A DNA stretch of 64,000 nt from Saussurea involucrata (Eukaryota; Streptophyta; Magnoliopsida; Asterales; Asteraceae): NCBI GenBank assembly GCA_033807775.1, contig CM066314.1, positions 36,319,001 to 36,383,000 of the forward strand, in the 5' to 3' direction. Of the stretch, positions 10,055-20,792 are shown one piece after another (position 1 is the stretch's first letter; each line of letters opens with the position of its first letter). A program made the position numbers and the translations under genes. The notes beneath the pieces were generated by a model. That model was not told the DNA's origin. It saw only the letters and a program-made list of their open reading frames with translations, and ran no database searches.

Positions 10055-10964
10055 TGTTTGGGCAAAATTTCACAGGTCTCGACCACGACCAGAAAAGGTA
10101 AGACACATGTTATGAACTATATCTTGTATTAAGATAAGGCCCCGACGAAGACCCAAAAAACCTCCGTCGTCCCTCCTAAAAGGTAAATCAAGAGTTCCTC
10201 ACGACACTCGACCTCGACGTCGCCTACTTCGCACGACCGTCGCGTAGAATCATGCGACCTCGGCCGACTAACGCGTTATACGACTGTTATATTTGTTCAG
10301 TGATTAATGCAGGAGTCAAAGTCATTAATGGACAATGGCTATAACCGACGAAATCAGTTATGAGCATCTAATCCCACATTGAAGACGACGACCATTACGA
10401 CAATCATCAAAGATCTTAATGATTCAATTAAAATCATCCGAAGACTATAAATCCCATGTTCAATCCTCAGTTTCAGGACATCGAATAACACAGGGAGACA
10501 GATAGAACAAGAGCATCGAACAACAGAAGCTAACGCAAACACTCGAAGAATATTCATTCGAAGCAAAGAGATCATTCATAGAAGATTGCTCTCTACGCAA
10601 GACTTTCACTCTCAACCAACAGTTTACATATTGTTTTCACATACGACGCACACTGTTTTTACATTCCAAACACTTGTACTTTACATTTCGAAGTCTTTCC
10701 CTTCATTTGTATTGTATTCTCTGTACGATCGACACCCGAAACACCAAGGACATCGCCCCTGATTGGCGACCATAGTGCAGCGACGACATCCACTGTCGTC
10801 CGCAGGTTTTTTCCTCGTTGAGGTTTTTCCTGCGTCATCAAATCCTCTGTCTTATTTACATTTTTGTCTTTGTCGCACGCCTTTGTCGAATGATTCCTTT
10901 CTTTAGTTGTTAAAGTCCACATCGACCTTAAGTTGTCCCTTTGGTGCGATTTTTGGCATTAACA
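10055..10964 (+). repeat. Tat-B2 5' LTR (910 bp)
   Basis: TGTTTGGGCAAAATTTCAC at the start and TTTTTGGCATTAACA at the end. A TATA box (CTATAAAT) is at about 10445-10452. Dense in CGAC and GTCG words, like all Tat-B LTRs. A 73-codon antisense frame at 10354-10575 recurs in other LTR copies and is not regarded as a gene. Confidence 0.9.
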
Positions 10965-10983
10965 GTTTGGCGCCATTCGTGGG
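10965..10983 (+). other. Tat-B2 primer-binding site region
   Basis: Directly after the LTR: GTTTGGCGCCATTCGTGGG. The TTGGCGCC core is conserved after the 5' LTR of B1, B2, B3, B5 and B6. I do not assign the tRNA. Confidence 0.7.
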
Positions 10984-11065
10984 ACCCCATCTAGAGAAAA
11001 TCTTCGACAAACGTGCGTCTTGCTAACGGTTTCTTGGAGTTTTCTTTGTTCTCTGTTTCAGGAAA

Positions 11066-13369
11066 ATGGCAGCCCCTGGAGATCAGCAGCATGTCATTGC
11101 CCAGATGTACCAGGAGCTCAAAGTCGCTCGAAATCAAATCAACGCCATGGCAGAGCAAAGTTGCAGAGCAGCTGAGGAGATCGCACAGTTAAGAAATCCC
11201 TTTGGACCTCAAAATGGTCCTAGGCCATTCGTTCAGAATCCAGGCCAAGGATCGTTCAGTCAGAATGGTCCTCGACCATTCGCACATAATCTAGGTCGAG
11301 GATCAGGTCCGTTCGCTCAGAATCAGCATCCAGGTCCGTTCATGCAGAACCAGCAGCCGAGACCGTTCAATCAAAATCCCTAGTTCGGGACGGCTCCTCC
11401 TCAGCATATAAGGCCACCACCCATGCATAATGGGTCGAAGACATTTCAGAATGTTTCGCAGCCATTCCAAAATGGATCACAGCCAATTCAGAATGGGTCA
11501 CAGCCATTTCAGAATGGGACGCAGTCGTATTTTGTTCCTTTCAACGGAGACGCCAATGGCTCGTCGCATGGCAATGGCACCAGTTCAGGAATCAATCCGC
11601 AAGCAGGGGCAAATCTCGACCCCAATGACCCCGTCGCCCAGCGATTGAAAATGCTAGAAGATCAGAACGAGTGCGTCCTATCTTTGCTCGCCAAGCTACC
11701 TGGGGCAGCCGTGCCCGTTGATGTCGAACCTCGATCAGGATATCGGGCATCGCCCTTCGTCGATGAGATCGCGACCGTTGAGGTCCCAAAGAAGTACAAC
11801 GTCCCCGCCTTCACGCCCAAGTATTCGGGAGTGACCGATTCAACAGAGCATGTCGCGCAGTATAAGCAGCTCATGTGGACGATCTCGATCCCACACATGT
11901 ATCAGGAGGTCTGTATGTGCAAAAGCTTCGGTGCGACTCTCACCGGTCCTGCTCTCCAATGGTTGATCAATCTCAAACCCAAGTCCATCGGGTCGTTCGC
12001 TGAATTGGTCAACCAATTCTCCCAGCAATTCGCCAGCAGTCGCAAGATGGAGAAGCAGACCAGTGACCTGTATTACATCGTGTAGAAGACCAGTGAGTCT
12101 ATCCGCAGTTATTTCAATCGATTCAATGCGGAGATGATCAGCATTCGCAATTGTGACGTCAAGACTGCAATTGAAGCTTATAAGCGTGGTCTGGACGACA
12201 ACTCAGGGTTATACACTGACCTGACCAAGTATCCTCCGGAGAATTTCGAAGACGTCCGAGCTCGAACCCTAGCATACATGAGAGTAGAGGACAACACTTC
12301 CTTTCGTCGCAAGCATACCGACGACAAAAGGTCGTTAGGTGTTAAAAAGCCCGAGTTCAAGACAAAAGCAATTTCCAAAATAGAGCCCGCGCGCCAGATC
12401 TCGAACGTCCGATTCAAGACGAAAGCAGAGGCTAAGACTGCGACCAAATTTCCTCAGTACCCCAAGATATACTCCTATGGATTCAAAGGATCCACTAAAG
12501 ATTTGGTCGAAGCTCTGAAGACCGCCCAGGCGACTATTTGATGGCCAAAGAAGTCCGATCAGGACGACGCTAAAAAAGATAAATCTAAATGGTTCGACTT
12601 TCATGTCGACCACGATCACGCGACAAATGATTGCATAGGTCTCAAAAAGGAGCTGGTGTATCACGTCCCGAAAGGCAATTTAAAAGACATCATCGACGAC
12701 GTTGCTACCCCAGCTAACGACGTTCGACCGTCAACCCCCGAGCATGAGAAAGTCGTCAATTGTACCACTGGTGATTCCGACGTATGTGGTCTGACGTACT
12801 CCACGGCCAAACGTCACGCCAGTCAAGCGCCCGACGATCGGCCTATTCCGCGTTCATCAAGGCCTAAAGGAGATTTGGAGTTGGAATCTATGAAGATCGT
12901 ATTCGACCAAGACGACCTCGGCGACTCGTACTAGAAACATCGTGACGGGTTGATCATTCAACTCACGGCTGGTAATTGTTTAACTCGACGAGTCTTGGTC
13001 GATGGGGGCAGTTCAGCGAACGTCATCTTCCTTGGCACCATCAAGGCCATGAGAATCGATCATTCGGAAATCAACCGATGTTCGACAACTTTGGTCGGTT
13101 TCAATGGAGAAGCGACGAGCACCTATGGAGATATCATCTTGCCAGTCTACGCCGGAGGAATAAACAAGCAAACCATGTTCAGCGTCATCGACTGTGCGTC
13201 GGCCTATAACATCATCTTAGGCCGACCATGGATCCATGAGATGAAGGCCGTTCCCTCGACGTATCATCAGACTCTGAAGTACCCTACGCCGTGGGGAATC
13301 CAGGAGATAAAAAGTGAGCCGAAAGTCGCTCGTGATTGCTATAAATCCACTCTGAAGCCGCAAAAGTAA
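11066..13369 (+). pseudogene. Tat-B2 gag-protease polyprotein (several stops)
   Basis: Starts MAAPGDQQHVIAQMYQEL. A coiled N-terminus and a Pro/Gln/Asn-rich repeat region (QPFQNGS units) follow, then the gag core (YKQLMWTISIPHMYQE, LTGPALQWLINLKPKSIGS), a variant knuckle region, and protease with LVDGGSS near 12999-13020 and NIILGRPWIHEMK near 13207-13250. In-frame stops lie at 11381 (TAG), 12083 (TAG), 12539 (TGA) and 12932 (TAG). The knuckle's first Cys codon is also changed (WFDFH against WCDFH in other copies). The frame after each stop is the same, so point mutations explain the damage. Confidence 0.85.
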
Positions 13370-14312
13370 ATCGTCTAGCAGACGCAACACGACCAAAAGG
13401 TCTCGACAGGTTCGTCCTCCTATCCTTAAAGACCAACTCATGCCTTTTCTACAGGAGTATGCCGACTATCTTGCCTTGTTGCACGAAAACACAGTCGACG
13501 CAGACATAGATGGTATTTTCCAAGATCCCTGTGTCGATTTGTCATTTAAAACCTATTTTCCTCCTGAAAGGAATAGGATAATAAATGACAGGGGGAAAAT
13601 ACCCCGTCAAATAAAAGAAATAAATATGAGAAGGTACGTATCCTAATTTCTTCTCTCTTCCTTCATACGATTTCTCATCACGAACGATTACTGACTTAAG
13701 CATCGGATGGTTGTTGGCTAGTCAACGACCAACCTCTAATATTATTTTATCGCAGAAACGCACGACAATAATCACTAAGTCTACTATGTGACTTTAAATT
13801 CGCAAGGTCGCCCGACATAGATGATCACATCTACGACTTGATCATTCTTCTGCAGGGACACACGATTCAAGCTCGTCGCACGACTTAGTCGTATGATCGC
13901 AAAGTCTACACGACTTTTTCATTCTAAGTTTCTTAAACTTAGAAAAAATTATTACTCTGAATGTATGCTTTGGTCGCACATTCCTATGTTTGTTTACACG
14001 ATTTACATGCGCTATGTCTTACATTCTAAGCTATTGCATTGCAATAGATGCCTAAGTCGCATGATTTCTATTATATTAACACTCAGTAAATTTCATAATT
14101 GACATGTTATTTATTTACTGAATATACAAAACACGAGTACGACGGAAATTTAAATTTCATTCCTTGAATAGTTTGTCATTTACATTCAAAATAACTCGAC
14201 CACTGACAGTCGAGCAGCAAAAGAAACAACAAATGACAAAGACATTTCCTAAGGCAAAGGGGGAACGTCGGTTGCGTCCCTGCTTGACGCCTCACCCTGA
14301 AGACCTTCCTCC
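13370..14312 (+). pseudogene. Tat-B2 pol remnant and non-coding spacer
   Basis: From 13440 to about 13646 the protein blocks LQEYADYLALLHENT and PPERNRIINDR match the protease-to-RT linker. The sequence then passes straight into the post-integrase spacer (TACGATTT...GACTTAAGCATCGG) shared with B1 and B3. RT, RNase H and integrase are therefore gone. The deletion looks the same in B3 and B6. The rest, 13647-14312, is non-coding, with an 8-bp hairpin (one wobble pair) at 13709-13730. Confidence 0.75.
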
Positions 14313-15121
14313 TCAATCCCCTTCTCGCGATCCCATCTCTTCGATAGAGGTCCCTTGAAAACGCTCCTTGAAAGATAAGAGCTGATATTTCCCCAGATAC
14401 GGAAATAACTTCGTCCCGTCAAGGACATAGTCAGTCAGGAGGATCGTCGACAACGTAAAGTTGATCATCATGACTTCCTCCTCATCCTCTCCCGTCTTTA
14501 CACCTTTGCCCCTGGCGGCTGACGAAAGGGTCGACGAGGATATAGAAGACATCGTCGCCGGTTGCGCAGTATGAGACATCATCGCCGGTTGCGCAGTATG
14601 AGACATCTTCGCCAGTTGTGCAGTATGAGACATCATCGCCAATTGTGCAGTATCTACGGGTCTAATCCAATCACTGTCCATATCCTGCATCGCCACCCGC
14701 ACAAGTACATACCTCGTCCTCTATTTGCGATCATTGACAGCAGTATTCAAAACTAATGTACGATTACCTTTAAGCCTTGAAAGTAAATTATAACGACGAT
14801 ATTGATCGCTCGTGACTTTATACGCCACTCCCAGTGCGAAGTAAGTCGCTCGATGACTAGAATAACTCGCCAAAACTAGGGCATCAGTTGCCCTGGAGAC
14901 AGGTCAAACTCACACAGAAATGCCTTGGCCAGAGGCGAAAACGGCCAGTGGAAGCCCATCTTAAACAGGTACTCGTATATCGCGACATACCCCTCGAGAT
15001 ACATCTCCGGTCGAACCCCGTCAGCCTTGCTTATAGTAATCCCCATGGGAATTTTTGATAGACTTCTGAAATCATCTAGATCGTCTTCATTTCAAATAGT
15101 ACCTCTGGGCTCCGTCGACAT
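14313..15121 (-). pseudogene. Tat-B2 antisense gene, rearranged remnant
   Basis: The minus strand from about 15121 reads an N-terminus like MSTEPRGTI and then the FDLSPGQLMP block with stops. The downstream part near 14313-14702 holds the exon 3 blocks (INFTLSTILLTDYVLDGTKLFPYLGKYQLLSF). The basic second half of exon 1 and exon 2 are replaced by a shortened segment with a 27-bp minisatellite. The final coiled-coil exon is not seen. Confidence 0.65.
14556..14652. repeat. 27-bp minisatellite, about 3.6 copies
   Basis: The unit CGCCGGTTGCGCAGTATGAG followed by ACATCAT is repeated in tandem with few changes. On the minus strand it gives a repeated nine-residue peptide (HTAQLAMMS) inside the antisense gene remnant. 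Confidence 0.8.
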
Positions 15122-15309
15122 TTCTAAAATGACAGCTGGTAAGCAAAATCGTGCGTCAGTAGGACGTCACAATCCCATTTTTATCTTCAAATTCTCGTTC
15201 AGTTAGAATCGGATCAATCCGGTTCCGAGACAACTAAGGTATTTTTCAACACAAGACCCTGAACACCCGACAAGCAAAATTAAAAATTCGAATTTGCCAT
15301 CCTACTTTC

Positions 15310-15398
15310 AAATTTTGGGGGCAAACTGTTTGGGCAAAATTTCACAGGTCTCGACCACGACCAGAAAAGGTAAGACACATGTTATGAACTATATCTTG
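15310..15398 (+). repeat. Tat-B2 polypurine tract and first 72 bp of 3' LTR
   Basis: AAATTTTGGGGGCAAAC ends at 15326 and the LTR starts TGTTTGGGC at 15327. The LTR is cut at 15398 by SIRE-C and resumes at 27624. Confidence 0.9.
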
Positions 15399-16357
15399 TG
15401 TTGGTCCCGAAAGGCTTAAACAAGTTTGTAGAAGGGGGGGTTGAATACAAACACACTATTTTACTTTTCTAAATTGTTTATTGATAAATCATTAACAATT
15501 TACAGCTTGTTGCGGAAACAAGATTAAGGATAAACCTAAATCTAAACAAGTTGGAACACTAAGGTTTTCTTGCACTAAGAAAGATAAGGAGATTACTAAT
15601 AAAATCCTATCTTGAGAGATTTGAACTTGTCCAGAGTTAGCAAGTTACTTCAAATGAAGTGAGTTCATCTCTTTATATACTGCATGCATTTAATGCAATC
15701 TAGTATATACTTTACACGTGTCATCAGCGGATTGGTTGCATGTCATTGACCTTTGATGACAACCTTAGTAGCCGCATGAATGAACAGTGTAGTATCAGAG
15801 TGGTTGTACGATTTCAGATTTTCGGAGGTTCTTTTCTGACATTTCGTACGGTGGCGTGCAAGGGAGGTTAAGACAAAAGTACTTTGTACGGAGGACTTCA
15901 TGATCAGCTTTCGTTGATTCAGCGATTATCATTTACTATTCAGCAGATGATAAAGTTCAGCGATAGCTGAAGTCTTGTACTTGATACTTCACGTTGAGTG
16001 GACAAATCTGAGTCTTCGCTGATCCGCATCAGTTCATTAGGAGACTTGTCGCTGGTTCTTGAGCTTGATCTTCGACTTCAGCGTAGAACCTTTGTTGACG
16101 TGAATCTTGTCTTCAGGGATCATAAGTAAACAACTAACTTATCAGCGATCACCATAAGGACTGAACAGACTCAGCGATATGGTGAACAGTGTTCGCTGAA
16201 TGTTTAATCTAAAAGTGCGAGAGTTCCTATCAGCAGTACTGTAAGATCTTAGTACTTATCAGCGATAGTGAAACTCTGATACATATTGTTTACTTACAAT
16301 TTTCACTAAGTATTTAAGATAGGGTCATTATCAAATCACTGAGGGTTTGGATCAACA
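15399..16357 (-). repeat. SIRE-C 3' LTR (959 bp)
   Basis: Plus-strand reading TGTTGGTCCCG...GGATCAACA. TATA on the minus strand (GTATATAAAG) at 15671-15680. The words TCAGCGA and TCGCTGA occur about ten times. Differs from the 5' LTR only near 15701 and 16214. Confidence 0.95.
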
Positions 16358-16374
16358 ATCTCCCCCTATTTGAT
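16358..16374 (-). other. SIRE-C polypurine tract
   Basis: The minus strand reads AATAGGGGGAGAT before the LTR start TGTTGATCC. This is the usual sirevirus tract and marks the left LTR as the 3' one. Confidence 0.85.
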
Positions 16375-16625
16375 TATGACATAGCAACAGAGAAAATTGC
16401 TATTTAATGAAAACATAAGGATAAAAAGAACTCATAAAATATTTGTCCCTTTTACTGTTTTCTGGGATCTTTTCAGTACTGATGGAGTAAAGTACATTCG
16501 CTGAAATCTTTCTTTAAATCTTTGAATCAGGTTACAATATGAATAAGAAAGATTACAAGTACAAGCGAAATAAATTACAAGTACTGAAGGATGACTGATA
16601 CAATAGAGAAAAATGGTGATTGTTG

Positions 16626-17861
16626 TCAGCCTTCAAAGGGTTCTTCCTTAATGAGAAGTTCATCAAGGGTTGTCTTTTCAGTTGGAATCATCCAGTCAGG
16701 AACCTTTTCTCCTTTATTCTTTAGCTTCAGAGCAGCTTCAAAAATCAAGGGTTTTAGGTGTCGTGCCTGAATGTCTTTTCTGAAGTCGCACCAGTAGATG
16801 AGATCTTTGAGCTGTTCGATTGGAGTGATTGGAAGCTCAGCGATCCGTTGAAAGCATTTACGTCCGTCGTAGTCAAGAAAGAATATTCCATAAGGATTAC
16901 TGATGACTTTACCAGGGACGAAAAGTTCACATGGTGGCAAAGAGATGTCAAGGGCAGATAGATCAGGATCAGGACCAAGTACTTCAGCGCGAGAGAAACC
17001 AATTCCAGTTTCATTTCGTATGACAGGACCTGAGTTTGAATCTTGACGTTTCTTCCTTGGAGAGCCCTTTTTTCTTTTTGGTTTTAAATCAGGAACAGGA
17101 GGAATATCCACACAAGAAGATATCAAATCGATCTGTCTGTTTATCAGCTTTTCGAAATGATCCTTGTACTTAGATTTTGATGGTTGGATAGCTAACCTCA
17201 TCTCCAGCCATTCAGAGAGACCATACCTTTTTACAGTGTCAGCACGAAAGGTTTCAGATGAGTCATCTTCTCTGAACAGTTTGATGTCAACAATAGGTAC
17301 TCCGATGGAGGTTCTTCCAGAGATGAATACCTTGTTGATCTTCGCTGGACGATATCTGAAGTGGATTTTCTCTTTACACCAGATCAGGGTGGTCTGAGAA
17401 ACTTCAGCTTTCTTTTCCACGATCTTCTGGGCTTGTTCCCAAAGCTTTCGTTGGATTTGAATGGGAATACGCTTCAGCTTGGGGTCTTTGACAGATTCTT
17501 GAGTGAGCTTGATGGCGTATTCTCTGTCTTTATCTTCAGCTTCCTTCCTTTCAGCGATGAGGCGTTCAGCTCTGAGATGATCTTGGTATTCAGCTTTTGA
17601 AATTCTGAACATAGGAGGAACTGAAGGTAGTTGATCGCGCCTTAGGATGATTCGCTGATCCTCGAATCGCTTTATCATTTCTTCTATCCTCTTTTGAGGA
17701 ACTGAGGAGGGTCTGTTTCTGTGCGAGAGAGGTTGTTCTTCTGATTCATCAGTCTCAGAGATTAAATCTAAGACTGGGATTATGTCTTCAGCGGTAGCTG
17801 GAATTATTGGTGAAGTCGCAATAGAAGATCTTTCAGCGATATCCTCAAACAGGGGAGAGGA
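16626..17861 (-). CDS. SIRE-C envelope-position ORF, second part
   Basis: A 350-codon frame starts at 17678, and the same frame is open back to about 17861. The protein is charged, with long Lys/Glu-rich helices (EDKDREYAIKLTQESVKD, RKLWEQAQKIVEKK), a basic cluster (KPKRKKGSPRKKRQ) and a C-terminus rich in acidic residues. I recognise no catalytic motif, signal peptide or clear membrane segment. By place it belongs to the extra coding region that sireviruses carry after pol. It may be a separate ORF, or it may be joined to the upstream ORF by an intron at 18011-17862. Function unknown. Confidence 0.55.
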   Translation of the reverse strand, partial: SSPLFEDIAERSSIATSPIIPATAEDIIPVLDLISETDESEEQPLSHRNRPSSVPQKRIEEMIKRFEDQRIILRRDQLPSVPPMFRISKAEYQDHLRAERLIAERKEAEDKDREYAIKLTQESVKDPKLKRIPIQIQRKLWEQAQKIVEKKAEVSQTTLIWCKEKIHFRYRPAKINKVFISGRTSIGVPIVDIKLFREDDSSETFRADTVKRYGLSEWLEMRLAIQPSKSKYKDHFEKLINRQIDLISSCVDIPPVPDLKPKRKKGSPRKKRQDSNSGPVIRNETGIGFSRAEVLGPDPDLSALDISLPPCELFVPGKVISNPYGIFFLDYDGRKCFQRIAELPITPIEQLKDLIYWCDFRKDIQARHLKPLIFEAALKLKNKGEKVPDWMIPTEKTTLDELLIKEEPFEG

Positions 17862-18002
17862 CTAGCTGAAACGCAGCGATCTTACAAATAAGAACTGGGT
17901 AGAAGAACTTGGGTAGAAAAGATAGAAAAAAATGTGGATGTGTAGGTGTTTGTGGAATGGATAACTGATTTTTCAGAGATGATCAGGGAAGGAAAAATAA
18001 GT

Positions 18003-20660
18003 TTAGTGTACCTGACAAATCGGCTTTGCAAGTAGGATCGCCAGATTATCATCTTCAGCGATGCCTTTGTCTTTGCTTTTCTCAGCGCCAGAGGCTGAGT
18101 GCTTTGTCTTTGTCTTCTCCCCTGAAGGTTCTTTTATTGAAATACCTTTAAGAGCTTTGGTTCGAGGAGCAGGTTTGACAACAAAGAAATCATCGTCATC
18201 TTCATCATCATCATCATCGTTCCTTGGAGAGGAGGATGGTTCAGCTTCAGGGATGTCGAAGTCTTCGTCTTCTTCTGCTTCAGATTCCTCAGCATCTTCT
18301 TCGAGTTTCTCCCCCTCAGATACAGAGGCGAGGTTCTCGGTTCCCTCAGGGTTTTCATCTCCCTGAGGTCCAGTAATCCAATCTTCATTACCCTCTCCCC
18401 TGATAGATTCATCATGGGAAAGGTCTTCAGCGCTCTTATTTTGATCTTCAGCGCTCTTCTTCTGTTCAGCGCTCTTCTCCCCCTCTTTCTCATGATGGGC
18501 GGGGGAGGAATGGGTAGATTCAGCATTGGTGTTGTCTCTGTCTTCTGGGCCAGAGACTTTCACACAATCTTCAAGCTTAGCTATTCTGTCTTCTAGGCCA
18601 GAAATAGCAGGCGTGATTTTCTTCAGCTCTTGGCGATCCTCTGGGGTGAAGGAGTCCAAAACAGGTGCAGGGGCCGGAGCAGGAGCTGGATTATTTGCCT
18701 TGTTCACCAGCGTCTCGATCATTGTCTTGACAGAACTAAGATCGGTCTTCACTGAGCCCAAGTCGGTCTTGACCACTGACATATCACCTTCGAGTGTACC
18801 AACCGATTTCTTCAGCGTTGTAACCTCGCTGGAAACGGTGGAAACTGATGATTTGAGGTTGGTGTAGTCAGTGTAGATGTCGGAGAGCACTTTGGCAAAG
18901 TCGGCGAGAGTTTTATCAAGGTCTTTGATGTCATCAGAGGAGGCCTTCTTGTCCACCACAGTAGTCAGCTTCGTCAGATTCTCTCCAGCGTTTGTTACAG
19001 CTGTAGAGTTATTTGATAGACCGGTGGTGAGATCCGTAAGTTTCATCTCCATAGACTTCAGAGACTGGTTGATGTCTCCCAAAAAAGGACCTGTAACATA
19101 TAAGTACTTGTGAACAAAGGAAAGCTCAGAAGTTTCAGGTTTAGTTACAGTGTTTAAGGTGGGATCTGTACCTGCAGGAGCGTTGACGAACTCATCAAAG
19201 TTTCGAGTCCCTCCATAGTGTTCCATATCTCCCTCAAAAGTTCCGTGAGGGATGGAGATCTCTGCAGGTCCTTTCTTCGTCATTCGCTGAGAAGCTTCAA
19301 CGGCTTCTTGAATGATGGCATCTCCAGTTTTGACTGGAGGAGTGTCCAAAGAAGTAGAGGGAGGAGCGAAGGATAAGAATTGGGGTTGGGTTTCAAGTTC
19401 AGCGTTGGATTCGCTGAGAAGTACTTCATCAGTCTTTTGAGAGACTGACGAAGGTTGGGTAGATTCCAAAGTTCTAACCTCAGCGTTTAAGGACGCTGAA
19501 GTAGGTTTAGAAGGGATGGCTTGAATTGGTGTGGCAGAGCGTACTACGGAACTTTCCTTCAGCTCTTCAGAATGAGCTGAGGAGTCTTCAGCATGGAGTT
19601 GCTGGGGTTGCTCCTTGGTTTTCTTGATCCTTTTGGAATCAAGAGGGGTAAGAGATTGTTTCCTTTTCTTAGAAGGAATGGATTTTGTGGCCTGGGAATC
19701 AGCGAGGGGTGTAGTCGCTGAAGGAGCCACAGAAAGCGGAGAATTAAGTAGAGTGAGAAGGGTAGAGAGACGTACCTCGTTGGCGACAGGCTTGAAGTCG
19801 AGAACTTTAGGGCCAATCTGAGAGAGTTTCAGATCACCCTCTTCAGGATAGCTGTCCTTCAGGCCATATTGAAAGATGGCGCTGATAAATCGCGGGTAAG
19901 GAACCCATGCTGGTCGGTCAGCGGCAGAATCAACACGTTGAATGAGGTCTTCATAGATGATGGAGGCCCAGTCAATGTTGAGACCTTTCAGCAGTGCGTA
20001 ACCCATGGCCTGCTGAGGTTGAGCGGCTTGATCAGAAGATCCGGATTTCGCTGTCATGCAGCTGATCAGGTGAGCGAAGATGAAGTTCATCTCGCTGGGC
20101 ATCTTGGATTTCTTTATCAGCGTCAGCTTCTTCTCAGGTAGCTTGTCTCTTCCAGTCTCCCAGATGTAACCCATCGCATCAAGGAAAGCAATGATTTCTT
20201 CCCTGTCAGCGTGCTTCTTGTGGTCAGGAAATGGAATGAAAGGATTTTCTGAGGTAGCGTTAGGGAATTTCAGAGCTTTGCGGATTATTGCGGGGGTTAT
20301 CTTGATGGTGCCATACTCAGTATCGCTGAGTATGCAGTCGATGGTTTTAGATGGATCTTTGGCTGAGGGTAGGTTGGTGTGTCTGGCAGAGTACCAGAAT
20401 TGGGATAATAGACGCTGACTGGCAGGAGGTGTGATTGTCAGTGCTGTGTAGATGGGGCTATTCTTCAAAAAATTTACAGCGTCGTCTAGATGGGATACCT
20501 GCTTCCGAGGAGGAAACTCGAGAAGCGCTGAAAGGTTGTTTGCCTTTGTCCAGTCTAGTTGATCCAGCTCAAACTTAACCTGAGGAGCTTTGGTGATTTC
20601 CAGTTCCTCAGAATCAGTGGAGATGGACTCAGCGGTAACATTCAGCTTTGAAGTTGCCAT
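18003..20660 (-). CDS. SIRE-C envelope-position ORF (885 aa)
   Basis: Intact long ORF starting 133 bp after the pol stop. The N-terminal 280 residues look globular (LDDAVNFLKNSPIYTALTI, ASQRLLSQFWYSARHTNLPS, WVPYPRFISAIFQYGLKDSY) and match my memory of proteins found after pol in sireviruses. The middle is Ser/Thr/Pro-rich. Residues about 530-660 form a coiled coil with SVKTDLSSVKT-like repeats. The end is very acidic (DDDDDEDDDDFF near residue 830). I see no convincing signal peptide or transmembrane helix, so an envelope role is not supported by sequence. The last codons run into a possible splice donor. Confidence 0.75.
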   Translation of the reverse strand: MATSKLNVTAESISTDSEELEITKAPQVKFELDQLDWTKANNLSALLEFPPRKQVSHLDDAVNFLKNSPIYTALTITPPASQRLLSQFWYSARHTNLPSAKDPSKTIDCILSDTEYGTIKITPAIIRKALKFPNATSENPFIPFPDHKKHADREEIIAFLDAMGYIWETGRDKLPEKKLTLIKKSKMPSEMNFIFAHLISCMTAKSGSSDQAAQPQQAMGYALLKGLNIDWASIIYEDLIQRVDSAADRPAWVPYPRFISAIFQYGLKDSYPEEGDLKLSQIGPKVLDFKPVANEVRLSTLLTLLNSPLSVAPSATTPLADSQATKSIPSKKRKQSLTPLDSKRIKKTKEQPQQLHAEDSSAHSEELKESSVVRSATPIQAIPSKPTSASLNAEVRTLESTQPSSVSQKTDEVLLSESNAELETQPQFLSFAPPSTSLDTPPVKTGDAIIQEAVEASQRMTKKGPAEISIPHGTFEGDMEHYGGTRNFDEFVNAPAGTDPTLNTVTKPETSELSFVHKYLYVTGPFLGDINQSLKSMEMKLTDLTTGLSNNSTAVTNAGENLTKLTTVVDKKASSDDIKDLDKTLADFAKVLSDIYTDYTNLKSSVSTVSSEVTTLKKSVGTLEGDMSVVKTDLGSVKTDLSSVKTMIETLVNKANNPAPAPAPAPVLDSFTPEDRQELKKITPAISGLEDRIAKLEDCVKVSGPEDRDNTNAESTHSSPAHHEKEGEKSAEQKKSAEDQNKSAEDLSHDESIRGEGNEDWITGPQGDENPEGTENLASVSEGEKLEEDAEESEAEEDEDFDIPEAEPSSSPRNDDDDDEDDDDFFVVKPAPRTKALKGISIKEPSGEKTKTKHSASGAEKSKDKGIAEDDNLAILLAKPICQVH

Positions 20661-20792
20661 TTCACTTGATATCAGTTTAACCCAATTTATTCAGAGAGAA
20701 GATGATGAAATGGATTGTACAAGTTTATTTTATCCAGAGCCTATACAAGAATGTATAAACGTATCGCTGATTAAATGTGAACCGCTGAAGAT

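Noticed and set aside
10354..10575. 73-codon antisense frame in Tat-B LTRs, recurring at 27851, 46870, 53680 and elsewhere
   Set aside because: It recurs because the LTR recurs. It overlaps the TATA and transcript start region and shows no family likeness; at about 2% divergence a short frame can stay open by chance.
18003..20660. SIRE-C ORF as a real envelope protein
   Set aside because: I see no clear signal peptide, membrane segment or processing site. I name it by position only.
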